A stretch of 62,671 bases of DNA from an uncultured Aequorivita sp. (GCA_937125455.1 CAKZLK010000019.1:1-62671); one strand, 5' to 3'; positions 1 through 9,803 are shown, counted from the stretch's first letter. Notes: a model not told the origin generated them from the letters alone. Translations and numbers: made by a program.

Positions 1-806
1 ACTCAAGTAACAAAAAGCACTACAATTTGATTGGTCATTGATTAAACTTTGAGAAACTGAAGAAGTACATCCATTGGCATCAGTTATAGTTAAATTATAA
101 GTACCTGATTGTGCAGGTGTGATACCATTAAGAGTTAAGTTACCATCTGCTCCACTTGTAGCTGTAAATCCATTAGGTCCATTCCATGTATATAATGTAA
201 CTGTACCTGATGTTACATTAGTTGTAATAACTAAGTTTTCACCTTCACACAAAGTAGCATCTGTAACTGTAACTGCAGCTACAGGAGCAGCTTGTACAGC
301 TAATGTAAATGTACCTGATGTTTTATCACAATCTACATTTGGTGTAATATTCGTGTAAGTAACAGTTGCTTTTACTGTATAGTCACCTGCTGGTAATCCA
401 GTAGGACCTGCTATGCCAGATAAAGTAGGACTTGATGTTGTTGTTGTTGTGAAACCAGCTGGTCCAGACCATTCATATGATACAGAACCAATATTAGAAC
501 CACCATAAGTAGTTGCACTAAATGTAACTGCTTCATTTTCACAAACAATACTATTAGTTGCTGATATTACTGGTTGAGTAATATCTTCTGTGATTTGTAC
601 TGTTACTGAACCAGTCGTTGAACATCCTACAGAGTCAGTCACTGCCAAGGTATATGTACCTTGATGTTGAGCGATAGTAGGTGAATGAATGACTTCAGTT
701 GGATTAACAGATGAGAAACCACTAGGACCAGTCCACTGGAATGTAGCTGGAATATCTAATGTTTGTACATTAGCTGTTAACAATAAACTATCTGGTGAAC
801 TACAAA
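1..806 (-). CDS. SprB-like repeat surface protein, internal fragment
   Basis: The minus strand is open through this whole stretch and reads as tandem Ig/PKD-like adhesin repeats. Each carries a core such as TYNLTITDANGCTSS or TYTLAVTDSVGCSTT, a 'W(N/T/S)GPxGF' strand, and a Cys that opens the next unit (LCEGENL, VCENEAV, LCSSPDSLL). These are the signatures of SprB and related giant T9SS-exported gliding adhesins. The protein runs off position 1 and loses homology near 803-808, where the ABC-F reading frame begins on the other strand. Neither terminus is present. Codon use (many ACA, GCT, GGT) differs from the adjoining ABC-F frame. Exact family membership is inferred from repeat texture only. 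Confidence 0.75.
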
Positions 807-1844
807 GGTGCCGTGATCCTGATTGCGCACGATCGTTACTTCCTCGATAATGTTGCGGGTTGGATTTTGGAATTGGACAGGGGAGAAGGCATTCCGTGGA
901 AAGGAAACTATTCTTCTTGGTTGGATCAAAAATCAAAACGATTGGCACAGGAGCAGAAAACAGCCGGAAAACGCCAAAAAACCTTGGAGCGCGAGTTAGA
1001 ATGGGTTCGCCAAGGTGCTAAAGGCCGTCAAACAAAACAAAAGGCGCGTCTTCAGAATTACGACAAACTATTGAGCCAAGACCAAAAACAGCTGGATGAA
1101 AAGCTGGAAATATACATCCCGAACGGTCCACGTTTAGGAACAAATGTTATTGAAGCAAAAGGAGTTTCTAAAGCATTTGGAGATAAATTACTTTACGAAG
1201 ATTTAAATTTCAAATTACCACAGGCTGGCATCGTTGGGATTATTGGGCCAAACGGTGCTGGTAAAACCACTATTTTCAAAATGATTATGGGTGAGGAAAC
1301 ACCCGATAAAGGCACGTTTGAAGTAGGTGAAACCGCCAAGATCGCCTATGTGGACCAATCACATTCAAATATAAACCCAGATAAAACCATTTGGGAAAAT
1401 TTCAGTGATAGTCAAGAGTTGATTATGATGGGCGGAAGGCAAGTAAACTCACGTGCTTATTTGAGTCGTTTCAATTTCAGTGGAAGTGAACAAAACAAAA
1501 AAGTCTCGATGCTTTCAGGTGGGGAACGTAACAGGCTGCATTTGGCGATGACTTTAAAAGAAGAAGGAAACGTATTGTTACTGGATGAGCCTACAAACGA
1601 TTTGGATGTAAACACCCTTCGCGCCTTGGAGGAAGGTTTGGAAAACTTTGCTGGTTGTGCGGTGGTAATTAGTCACGACCGTTGGTTTTTGGATAGAATT
1701 TGTACGCACATTCTATCTTTTGAAGGAAATAGTGAAGTGTATTATTTTGAAGGCGGTTTCAGCGAATATGAGGAAAACAAAAAGAAACGTTTGGGTGGCG
1801 ATTTGATGCCGAAACGAATCAAATACAAAAAGTTGATACGATAA
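795..1844 (+). pseudogene. ettA: ABC-F ATPase (EttA-like), N-terminally truncated
   Basis: The frame matches the C-terminal part of an EttA-type ABC-F translation factor. It opens two residues before the H-switch of the first ATPase domain (HDRYFLDN, residues 12-19), then the interdomain linker (QTKQKARLQNYDKLL, about 80-95), then a complete second ATPase: Walker A GPNGAGKT near 151, signature LSGGERNR near 240, Walker B LLLDEPTND near 261, H-switch SHDRWFLDR near 292. Full-length relatives are about 560 residues, so roughly the first 210, including the first Walker A and B, are missing. The GTG at 795 is just the first available start; a stop at 771 closes the frame. The gene is broken by the junction with the SprB-like fragment, or the assembly is chimeric here. 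Confidence 0.85.
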
Positions 1845-1847
1845 GTT

Positions 1848-2261
1848 ATGTGGAAAAAAATAGTAATGCTATCATTGTTGATTACAATTTCTTCCTGTGG
1901 CAGTAAGAAAATGGTTGTGGATTCTTCAAAGCAAACGATTTCATATAAAAGTTTGGGGAATGGTGTAGCAGCAATCTCGTTGCAACTTTTTGAAAATAAT
2001 ACTTTCAAGTTTTATTTTAAAAGTATTCCACAACCAGATACCGACGAAAAACCTGTAAAAATTTCTGAAAAGGGAACGTATACTTCTGAAGGCAATTGGA
2101 AAACCTTAAATTTTAAAAATCCGAAATTTTCATTGGCTGCTGTTTTTGATGCCAATTATGCAGGTACTACAGATTTTAAGGTAATCGATACGGAAAACGT
2201 AAAAATAAATACCGCAAAAAAAACATTGCCAATTTGGGGTGTTGTTTGTGAGAAACAATAG
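1848..2261 (+). CDS. Hypothetical lipoprotein, 137 aa
   Basis: A short secreted protein with a lipoprotein signal peptide: hydrophobic MWKKIVMLSLLIT followed by lipobox ITISSC with the acylated Cys at 17. The mature part is rich in Lys, Thr and aromatic residues in alternating pattern (FKFYFKSI, TYTSEGNWKTLNF), suggesting a small beta-rich domain. I recognise no family. It starts three bases after the ABC-F stop and ends just before a strong terminator, so it is probably the last gene of that transcription unit. Confidence 0.7.
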   Translation: MWKKIVMLSLLITISSCGSKKMVVDSSKQTISYKSLGNGVAAISLQLFENNTFKFYFKSIPQPDTDEKPVKISEKGTYTSEGNWKTLNFKNPKFSLAAVFDANYAGTTDFKVIDTENVKINTAKKTLPIWGVVCEKQ

Positions 2262-2277
2262 TGTTTAAAACAAAAAA

Positions 2278-2306
2278 CCCGATTCAATTTTTGAATCGGG
2301 ATTTTT
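2278..2306 (+). terminator. Bidirectional rho-independent terminator
   Basis: Perfect 10-bp stem CCCGATTCAA / TTGAATCGGG (2278-2287, 2291-2300) with a TTT loop, followed by ATTTTTG and preceded by an A-rich run. It lies between the convergent lipoprotein gene and the minus-strand propeller gene and could serve both. Confidence 0.9.
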
Positions 2307-2324
2307 GTCTCTAAAATTTTCGAT

Positions 2325-4880
2325 CTATTTTTTTATCACAAGTTTTTTGGTTATAGATTGCTTCCCACTATTCATTTTTACTAGATAAATTCCTGCTGCA
2401 AGTCCATCGGTTTTTACTTTTATATTTTTTGTAATTCCAAAGTTTCCGTTGAACAATTCCTTTATTTTTTTTCCAGAAATATCGTAAAGCTGAATAGTTC
2501 CTTCCGAAGCAAGATTTTGAGTAATGGTAAATTCTGAAGTAGCGGGGTTTGGATAAATTTTAATTGAACTTGAAGTCAATTCATTTTCGTTCACACTCAG
2601 AATATTACTCACATCATAACTGTGCATTGCCCTTCCGAAAGTTCCGGCATATAGGGTTTGGGTAGGTTCGTGGAATTTTAAGTCCATAACAACGGTATTC
2701 GGAAGATTGTTTCCTAAAATAGTCCAATTGGCACCATCATCTTTGGAATACCATACGTTCAAATCGGTTGCCACAAAAAGTATATTTTCGGCTGGATAAA
2801 CAATAATATCGTTCACGGGAATATTTGGAAGGTTTGATGAAATATCCGTCCAATTTTGACCACCATCCGTAGTTCTGAAAACATGAGGGGTGTAATCTAA
2901 ATACTTAAAACCAGAAACAGTTACATAAGCAATCATATCATCACCTGGAACCATTGCTATTGAAGTGATATATTGATCGGGCAGACCTGCACTGATGTCC
3001 GTCCAAGTTGTTCCACCATCAAAAGTTACGTTTACGTTTCCGTCATCACTTCCTGTGTAAATTACATCAAGATTGTTGTAGGATGCTGCGATTGCCGTAA
3101 GTGTTCCGAAAGCTAAAGAACCACTTGGGTGAAGTCCATCAGTTAAATCAGGACTTATTGCGGTCCATGAAACCGCTCTGGAGGATGTGTACAGTTTGTT
3201 ACTTCCGTAAAACATTTTTTCTGGATTAAAAGGCGAAAGAATTACTGGAGCATTCCAATTTACGCGATCGCTACCACTTATTCCGTTCGTCCCGTTTTGA
3301 AAAGAAGTTCCTCCATTGGTCGAGCGGCGGAGGTTTCCATATTGTGATTCGGCATAAACGTAATTATTGTTAATTGGATCTACATTCACGTGGAAGCCAT
3401 CACCTCCAATAATGGGGTTCCAGTCATCTAGACTCCCTGTTATTGTTCGTATGGTGTTATTATCTTGGGTTCCCCCATAAAGCCTTTCTGGATGTTGGTA
3501 ATCTACTTCTATATTGTAAAACTGCGTTATAGGTAGGTTTTCAAAATGTGTCCAACTAGTACCTCCATTTTCAGAAATATAGGCTCCTCCATCGTTTCCA
3601 GCGAGCATAAAATTGCTGTTTGTATGTGAAAAATCTAGTGCGTGATGGTCAACGTGCATACCAGGCAAGGTTTGCCAAGAGGAGCCGCTATTAGTAGATT
3701 TCGCAATATCGAATCCAACAATATATACTTCTGAGGAATTGGTTGGATTAACACGAACGTTTCCAAAATACCAACCAAAATTTGCGTCAATGCCACTTAA
3801 TGCTCCAGGGGGTGTTACCAAAGTCCAGTTTTCGCCATTATCTGTGGATTTGTATAGACCATTGAATTCATTAGTAATTTCATTAGTTGTAAAGCGTGCA
3901 TAAACTGTTGAAGGATCAGATTCTGAAACTGCAATACCAATTCTTCCCGTTTGTGTATTTGGAGCAGGAAGACCGTTGGCTGCACCAAGTTCGCTCCAAG
4001 TAGTTCCTCCATCCATAGAACGGTGTATTGCTGATGTAACCCCGCCATAATCGCGTTGCCAAGGTTTACGTGTGCGCTCCCACATTGCGGCATAAATAAT
4101 ATTTGTATTTGCCACATTCATTGCAACATCAATCGCAGCAGTTGAATCGGTTACAAATAATACTTGCTCCCAATTTGTTCCCCCATTAGTAGTTCTATAG
4201 ATTCCCCGTTCAACATTCTTACCATATAATTGTCCAGTTGCTGCCGCAAAAACACGGTCTGGATTTGTTGGGTCAACTACAATGCGACCAATGTGATTGC
4301 TTTCTGGTAATCCGATATTGGTCCAAGTGTCTCCAGCATCGTCGCTTCTATAAACTCCATCACCAAAATAGGCGCCGTCTGTAGCGCTTCCGTTAGCCTC
4401 GCCAGTTCCTGCATAAATACGTTGCGAATTTGATGGTGCAATGGCAATATCTCCTATAGAAAGTTTGGAAACTTCGTCAAAAATAGGAGTCCAGTTTGCA
4501 CCACGGTCGTAGGATCTAAAAATCCCACCAGTTGCAGTCGCCAAATAAAGATGGTCATCGTTATCTGGAGCTATCGCCGCATCAGTAATTCTTCCACCTG
4601 TATTCAAAGGACCTACAAGTGTCCATTCTCCTGCCATTTCTGGTGTTCTATTGGCAAGAATTTGTTTGGATTTGGAGATTGCTTCTTTATATGCTTCTTT
4701 GTTGATATAATTGTTCGGATAGGCCCGTTGGTTATACATCCACTCGGCGGGATATTCCAACTTTCCAGTTTCTTTATCTTCCGAATTTTCTTCTGAATTG
4801 TTTTTACAACTGGATAAAAGAAGCGCTGAAAGGAAAGTTAGCACAATTAAATTTAAAGGAAGGTTGTATTTTTTCATCAA
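2325..4880 (-). CDS. T9SS-sorted lipoprotein with BNR/sortilin-like beta-propeller repeats
   Basis: An 851-residue exported protein. The N-terminus is a lipoprotein signal (lipobox LLLSSC, Cys 25). The body, from about residue 85 to 740, is a run of propeller blades with Asp-box-like motifs such as YRSDDAGDTWTN, YRTTNGGTNWEQ, HRSMDGGTTWSEL and YKSTDNGENWTL, typical of VPS10/sortilin-like or 'glycosyl hydrolase BNR' proteins. The last 75 residues are a T9SS type A sorting domain (IKIYPNPATSEFTI, then GLAAGIYLVKM). No catalytic residues could be assigned; a binding or polymer-degrading role is guesswork. Having both a lipobox and a T9SS tail is unusual. It is the first-transcribed gene after a 66-bp gap from the MBL lipoprotein. 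Confidence 0.85.
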   Translation of the reverse strand: MMKKYNLPLNLIVLTFLSALLLSSCKNNSEENSEDKETGKLEYPAEWMYNQRAYPNNYINKEAYKEAISKSKQILANRTPEMAGEWTLVGPLNTGGRITDAAIAPDNDDHLYLATATGGIFRSYDRGANWTPIFDEVSKLSIGDIAIAPSNSQRIYAGTGEANGSATDGAYFGDGVYRSDDAGDTWTNIGLPESNHIGRIVVDPTNPDRVFAAATGQLYGKNVERGIYRTTNGGTNWEQVLFVTDSTAAIDVAMNVANTNIIYAAMWERTRKPWQRDYGGVTSAIHRSMDGGTTWSELGAANGLPAPNTQTGRIGIAVSESDPSTVYARFTTNEITNEFNGLYKSTDNGENWTLVTPPGALSGIDANFGWYFGNVRVNPTNSSEVYIVGFDIAKSTNSGSSWQTLPGMHVDHHALDFSHTNSNFMLAGNDGGAYISENGGTSWTHFENLPITQFYNIEVDYQHPERLYGGTQDNNTIRTITGSLDDWNPIIGGDGFHVNVDPINNNYVYAESQYGNLRRSTNGGTSFQNGTNGISGSDRVNWNAPVILSPFNPEKMFYGSNKLYTSSRAVSWTAISPDLTDGLHPSGSLAFGTLTAIAASYNNLDVIYTGSDDGNVNVTFDGGTTWTDISAGLPDQYITSIAMVPGDDMIAYVTVSGFKYLDYTPHVFRTTDGGQNWTDISSNLPNIPVNDIIVYPAENILFVATDLNVWYSKDDGANWTILGNNLPNTVVMDLKFHEPTQTLYAGTFGRAMHSYDVSNILSVNENELTSSSIKIYPNPATSEFTITQNLASEGTIQLYDISGKKIKELFNGNFGITKNIKVKTDGLAAGIYLVKMNSGKQSITKKLVIKK

Positions 4881-4946
4881 TAAAGATTTAGGATTTTAAG
4901 TTTTTAAAGAATGGATATTGTAATTCACTGAATGTAAATATCGTAA

Positions 4947-5747
4947 TTATTTGTTTGGATACCAATCCAATTGCGTAACCTTAATATCAGGATTTCCAGC
5001 TTCAATCAAAGATTTAAATTTTGCAACATCGCTTAAACCTTCAGAGCCTCGGTAATGGTATGGATAAACAGTTTTTGGTTTAAATGCTAAAACCGCTTCG
5101 GCTGCTTTTTCAACCGTCATTGTATAAGGTAAATTCATACATACAAAAGCAATATCAATATTTTTGAGATTACGCATTTCAGAAATATCTTCAGTGTCAC
5201 CAGAAATATAAACCCGTTTCCCATTTTTTTCTAAAACGTAACCATTTCCTAGACCTTTTTCGTGAAATTTTAAAGCTTCAGGTCGAAGATTGTACATTGG
5301 GATGGCTTCAATTGCAATTTCAAAATCGGAGGTTTTTTCACCATTATTAAGAACCTGCGTCTTGTTTTGAAGATTTTTAGGCAATTTATCAAAAACGGTT
5401 TTTGGTGCAATTAAGTGGGTTTTACCAACAATTATAGAATCAAGTGTTGGAACGTCTAAATGATCTCCATGGATGTGGGTTGCCAAAACTAAATCTGGTT
5501 CGCCATATCCTTCAAAGGCCTTTTTTCCGCCAACGGGATCTACATAAATGATAACATCATTCCATTGCAATACCATTGTTGCATGTTCAATAGGATTAAT
5601 TTTAAAATTATTGTTTTTGACAATTTCATCAGAGACTGATTCCTCTTTTTGAGAATCCTGTAAGGCTTCAGAATTATTGTTCTCTTTATTGTTTTTGCAG
5701 CCAGAAAATGCAACAGTGAGAAGGAGGAGGTAGAAAAGGTGATTCAT
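4947..5747 (-). CDS. MBL-fold metallo-hydrolase lipoprotein
   Basis: A 266-residue protein with lipobox TVAFSGC (Cys 17) and an Asn/Glu/Lys-rich linker to about residue 50. The domain that follows is a metallo-beta-lactamase fold: metal motif HIHGDH at 91-96, a later SGDTED loop near 183 that supplies an Asp ligand, and a distal His in YPYHYRG near 229. It resembles the compact UlaG/UPF0173-type hydrolases rather than the CstB-like enzymes elsewhere in the window. Substrate is unknown. The lipoprotein signal places it on the periplasmic side or the cell surface, unusual for this superfamily branch. Confidence 0.85.
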   Translation of the reverse strand: MNHLFYLLLLTVAFSGCKNNKENNNSEALQDSQKEESVSDEIVKNNNFKINPIEHATMVLQWNDVIIYVDPVGGKKAFEGYGEPDLVLATHIHGDHLDVPTLDSIIVGKTHLIAPKTVFDKLPKNLQNKTQVLNNGEKTSDFEIAIEAIPMYNLRPEALKFHEKGLGNGYVLEKNGKRVYISGDTEDISEMRNLKNIDIAFVCMNLPYTMTVEKAAEAVLAFKPKTVYPYHYRGSEGLSDVAKFKSLIEAGNPDIKVTQLDWYPNK

Positions 5748-5816
5748 GATTTTTAATTTTTATGAAGAAACTAAGAAAATTGATAAATAATTAATTGTAA
5801 ACATTGCTTTAATATT

Positions 5817-7508
5817 TTACATTTTACTGTCTATATATTCAATTGTTTCTTGTTCGATTTTGATGGTGGCTTTATAAATTTTTTCGGCCTTCTCAAGAAT
5901 ATCATCTGCAAATTTTCGGTCCTTGATATCCTTGGCGTTAATACGTACATTAAAATAGGCTCCTATTACAGCAGTTCTAGCGCATAGAATTCCCACTCCT
6001 GCATCAGATAATGAGCTTTGCATACCATTTTTTATCATGGCTTGCATCACTTCCATGGATTGATAAGCAGTTTCCATTACTTGAAATGGAATTTGTGTGG
6101 CGTATTTGGTTGCTTCTTCAATAGCAGCTTTCCTGTCGGTTATTTCCTTTTCGGAACCTTTTGGCATCCTAAAACCATCAATTATTTTATTGAAGGCATT
6201 GGTGTCTTCATCTACCAAATACAACAGCTTGTTTTTATAAGCTTGACCTTTTTCGGCCCATTCAGAAAAGAATTTCCATTTTTCGTCCCAGCCTGCTTTA
6301 TGGGCAGACAGGTTTGCAACCATGGTCCCTAATGAAACTCCTAAAGTACCAACATAGGCAGCTATGGAACCTCCTCCTGGTGCTGGAGATTCTCCAGCAG
6401 TTTCATTGGCAAAATCATTCAATTTAAGATCAACTAATTTTTTTTCGCCTTGGTCAAGCATGTACTCGATAATTTTATCATTTGGATTGAAAGGTTTTAA
6501 ATCGTCCAGCCCCAATGATTTAATGGCAATTTTTATCTTTTCACTTTCTGAAATTCCTAAAGAGCGTTGTTGCTTTACTAAAAAGTAATCTGCAGCGTCA
6601 AGCATTGCCTTTAAGGGAATCAACCCAATGAGTTCAGAGCCCGTTACTCGCAAACCTCTATTTTCAGCTACTTTGCAGGTTTCGTCAAACGCCACGTGCA
6701 TAGAGGTTATGGAAATATTGGTAAGGTTGTACGAAATTTGGGCAATGCCATATTCTTCAATATACCAACCAATACCTTTTACCGCTTTTAACTTTCCTGG
6801 AATCCGAATGGGTTCTCCATTTTTGTCCAAAACCTGTTTTCCGGTAATCGGGTTTCCTTCCCGTTTTACACGGCCAGCTTCGCGAATATCAAAAGCGATG
6901 GCGTTAGCCCTTCTTGTGGAAGTGGTGTTGAGGTTTACATTATATGCTATTAAAAAATCTCGCGCCGAAATGGCCGTTGCTCCGCTCTTAGCAACTTTAT
7001 CATTGAATTCTGCTGGTCCAAAATCTGGTTTCCAGTCCTTATCGACCAATTTTTTCGGTAAACCTTCATATTCTCCAGAACGACAGTTGGCGAGGTTTTT
7101 ACGTTTTTCTTCCTTAGCGGCCTTTTCATAAAAATATCCAGGAATACCAAGCTCTTTACCCACTCTTTCACCCAGTTTGTGAGCGTATTTAGCAGTTTCC
7201 TCCAAAGTAATGTTTGAAATAGGAACCAATGGACAAACATCAGTAGCGCCAAAACGAGGGTGTGCCCCGCTATGTTTGGACATGTCAATCAGTTCCGAAG
7301 CTTTTTTAATTAGCCTAAATGCCGCTTCAATCACCGCTTCAGGTTCCCCCACAAAGGTGATTACGGTTCTATTGGTTGCCTTTCCAGGATCTACATCCAA
7401 TAGTTTTACACCTTCAACGGTTTCCACTATTTCGGAAATGATTTTGATCTTGTCGGCATCGCGGCCTTCACTGATATTTGGAACACACTCTATTAACTGC
7501 TGTTTCAT
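5817..7508 (-). CDS. ftcD: Glutamate formimidoyltransferase / formiminotetrahydrofolate cyclodeaminase
   Basis: Bifunctional FTCD (563 aa). Residues 1 to about 330 are the formimidoyltransferase part (ECVPNISEGRD near 7, SGAHPRFGATDVCPLVP near 80). Residues about 355-560 are the cyclodeaminase part (APGGGSIAAYVG near 375, all-helical tail). It transfers the formimino group of formiminoglutamate to tetrahydrofolate and releases ammonia to give methenyl-THF. Length is normal for the fused form. It lies 30 bp downstream of hutG and after hutI, so it is the third gene of a hut operon. Its coexistence with hutG gives two alternative fates for formiminoglutamate. Confidence 0.95.
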   Translation of the reverse strand: MKQQLIECVPNISEGRDADKIKIISEIVETVEGVKLLDVDPGKATNRTVITFVGEPEAVIEAAFRLIKKASELIDMSKHSGAHPRFGATDVCPLVPISNITLEETAKYAHKLGERVGKELGIPGYFYEKAAKEEKRKNLANCRSGEYEGLPKKLVDKDWKPDFGPAEFNDKVAKSGATAISARDFLIAYNVNLNTTSTRRANAIAFDIREAGRVKREGNPITGKQVLDKNGEPIRIPGKLKAVKGIGWYIEEYGIAQISYNLTNISITSMHVAFDETCKVAENRGLRVTGSELIGLIPLKAMLDAADYFLVKQQRSLGISESEKIKIAIKSLGLDDLKPFNPNDKIIEYMLDQGEKKLVDLKLNDFANETAGESPAPGGGSIAAYVGTLGVSLGTMVANLSAHKAGWDEKWKFFSEWAEKGQAYKNKLLYLVDEDTNAFNKIIDGFRMPKGSEKEITDRKAAIEEATKYATQIPFQVMETAYQSMEVMQAMIKNGMQSSLSDAGVGILCARTAVIGAYFNVRINAKDIKDRKFADDILEKAEKIYKATIKIEQETIEYIDSKM

Positions 7509-7538
7509 GATTTTTTTTTAGTGGTATTTTTTTTAAAT

Positions 7539-8540
7539 CTAAGCTATTGCATCCGAAATTAAAAACGAAATGGTTTTTCCTACTTGGGCCGGAAAATTTC
7601 CCAGTTTTGGTGCGCCTTCACATATATGGAAATAAACGCAATGTTCTTTTTTTGAAAAATACGATATAAATTTTCGAGCATCATTAATTGAAAAGCCTCC
7701 TGGAGTCATTGCGCTACTGCCCATATCTTCGATGGCATCTAAATCTATTTCCAATCCAAAAGTATCATTACACACAAAGATTTCTGCTTCTTGGATGCCT
7801 TCGGAAAATGATAGTTTTTCATTGATGGCTATATCTTCAAAAATACTAAATCTTATTCGGTCCTGATGTTTTTCCAACCTATCGAAAACGGCTTGGGATG
7901 TATAATTGCGATGAAGCCCGAAAGTAAAATAATTGTTGAGAAAACCCTCTTCAAAAGCATATGAAAATCCGTTGCCACTATGGCGATGCCCCAACTCCCT
8001 AAAATCGGTATGCGCATCGAAGTTTAAACAATTTACAGGTTTTTTAAGAGCTTCAAAAGCTCCTTTTAAGTTTCCATAGCTGTTGTTGTGGCCGCCTCCA
8101 ATAATTATTGGAAAATTCCCAGACTCGATAATTTTTTTCACAGTAATGGAAACCTTATGATCTATTTGTGAGACAAGCTCCCCTAACTTTTCAGCATAAT
8201 GAACATTTTCTGAACTTAAATTTTCAGCCTGTTCCATTTGGGAATCACAATCAATCTCCCCTAACAAAATTACATTTGCCGCTTCTGCAAAATTGTTTTG
8301 CTGAATGTTTAAAAAACTTCTTAAAGCAGCTTCCCAGGCCTTTGAAGTCCCCGCGTTTCCATAATTGGCCCTAACGCCTATGTCTTCAGGAATTCCAATT
8401 AAAACATATTTTGAAGAATATTTTTTTAAATCGTCAAGTTTTTTAACAAAAACTATCTTTTCGCCAAACTTAGTTTCGCCAGCTCGTTTATTTATAAAGG
8501 GAGCAACATCTTTTTCGGAATAAATTTTTAAAATATTCAT
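7539..8540 (-). CDS. hutG: Formimidoylglutamase
   Basis: Arginase/ureohydrolase-fold enzyme (333 aa) that hydrolyses N-formimino-L-glutamate to glutamate and formamide. The dinuclear Mn-site motifs are visible: IIGGGHNNSYGN near 145, NFDAHTDFRE near 173 and LEIDLDAIED near 264. Its ATG overlaps the stop of hutI by four bases (8537-8540), implying translational coupling. The hutG call over agmatinase or arginase rests on the hut context and on the GGGHNNSYG variant of the first motif. Confidence 0.9.
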   Translation of the reverse strand: MNILKIYSEKDVAPFINKRAGETKFGEKIVFVKKLDDLKKYSSKYVLIGIPEDIGVRANYGNAGTSKAWEAALRSFLNIQQNNFAEAANVILLGEIDCDSQMEQAENLSSENVHYAEKLGELVSQIDHKVSITVKKIIESGNFPIIIGGGHNNSYGNLKGAFEALKKPVNCLNFDAHTDFRELGHRHSGNGFSYAFEEGFLNNYFTFGLHRNYTSQAVFDRLEKHQDRIRFSIFEDIAINEKLSFSEGIQEAEIFVCNDTFGLEIDLDAIEDMGSSAMTPGGFSINDARKFISYFSKKEHCVYFHICEGAPKLGNFPAQVGKTISFLISDAIA

Positions 8541-9775
8541 TTCACCTCTTTGCCATTGATAATTACCGAATCTATCAAATTACTTCCAAAAGCATACGGT
8601 AAATAACCATATGAAGGAATTGATTTTGTAATAATGAGATTGGCAGCTTTCCCTTTTGTAATACTTCCATGGGTTTTACTCAAGCCCATTGCGTATGCAC
8701 CATTTATGGTTGCTGCATTAATAGCTTCTTCAGGGGTAAGGCGCATTTTTATACAGGCTGTTGCAACTACAAAATTCATGTTGCCGCTTGGGGTAGAACC
8801 TGGATTATAATCTGTGGCGAGTGCCAAGGGCAAACCAGCATCAATAATTTTTCGTCCCGGTGTATATGGAATACTTAAAAAATAAGAACAGGAGGGCAGT
8901 GCCACAGGCATAGTTTCACTGTTTTTCATTGCTTCCAAATCGGTATCGGTTAAGACTTCTAAATGATCTACACTTAACGCTTTGTGTTTTACCGCTGCAG
9001 CAATTCCACCGATGCTGTTGAATTGATTTACGTGGACTTTAGGTATTAGGTTATGTTTTTTTCCTTCGGAAAGTATACGCTCCATATCAGTTACCGAAAA
9101 ATAGCCTTCTTCACAGAAAACATCTATATACTCAGCAAGTTTCTCTTTTGCTATTTTTGGAATCATTACGTTACAAAGCAAATCGAGATAGCCTTCTTTA
9201 TTGTTTTTGAATTCTGTAGGAATTGCGTGCGCTCCCAAAAAGGTAGTTTTAATAGTGATGGGATATTCTTCAGAAAGTTTTTTGGCAACTCTCAGCATTT
9301 TCAGCTCGGCTTCCGTTGTAAGGCCGTATCCACTCTTTATTTCTATGGCACCTGTACCAAGTTGCATGACTTCTTCTAATCGTGCGGCAGATTGGTGGTA
9401 TAAATCCTCTTCCGAAGTCTCTTGCAGTTTTTTGGCACTGTTTATAATTCCACCACCTTTTTCGGCAATTTCTTGATAGCTAAGACCATTGATTCTATCT
9501 ACAAATTCTTGTTCGCGATTGCCCGCATAAACAATATGGCTGTGGCTATCGCACCAAGCGGGAAGCACCATTTTTCCAGAGCAATCCAGAGTTTTAAAGT
9601 CTTGATGAGGCCCCATTTTGTCCATGGTTCCGTAATCTTCAATCACTCCGTGATTTATGAAAACCCAAGCATTTTTTATTGTTGGAAGCTCTTTCATCTC
9701 TTTTCCGCTGAGTTTTGCCGGACAATTTTCGCGAACTTGGAGCAATTCTTTTATATGTGTAAGTAGTAATTTCAT
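8537..9775 (-). CDS. hutI: Imidazolonepropionase
   Basis: Amidohydrolase-superfamily enzyme (412 aa) converting 4-imidazolone-5-propanoate to N-formimino-L-glutamate. It shows the metal-binding CDSHSHIVYAGNR near residue 75, the substrate-loop sequence GGGIINSAKK near 107, LGAHAIPTEF near 180 and the late ATDYNPGSTPSGN near 318. First gene of hutI-hutG-ftcD; hutH (histidine ammonia-lyase) and hutU (urocanase), needed upstream in the pathway, are not in this window. Confidence 0.95.
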   Translation of the reverse strand: MKLLLTHIKELLQVRENCPAKLSGKEMKELPTIKNAWVFINHGVIEDYGTMDKMGPHQDFKTLDCSGKMVLPAWCDSHSHIVYAGNREQEFVDRINGLSYQEIAEKGGGIINSAKKLQETSEEDLYHQSAARLEEVMQLGTGAIEIKSGYGLTTEAELKMLRVAKKLSEEYPITIKTTFLGAHAIPTEFKNNKEGYLDLLCNVMIPKIAKEKLAEYIDVFCEEGYFSVTDMERILSEGKKHNLIPKVHVNQFNSIGGIAAAVKHKALSVDHLEVLTDTDLEAMKNSETMPVALPSCSYFLSIPYTPGRKIIDAGLPLALATDYNPGSTPSGNMNFVVATACIKMRLTPEEAINAATINGAYAMGLSKTHGSITKGKAANLIITKSIPSYGYLPYAFGSNLIDSVIINGKEVK

Positions 9776-9803
9776 GAAATATATTTAATAGCAAAATTTT
9801 TTA

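Noticed and set aside
119-358. Plus-strand open frame over the first 800 bases
   Set aside because: It is antisense to a minus-strand frame that reads as clear adhesin repeats with conserved Cys and WxGPxGF motifs.
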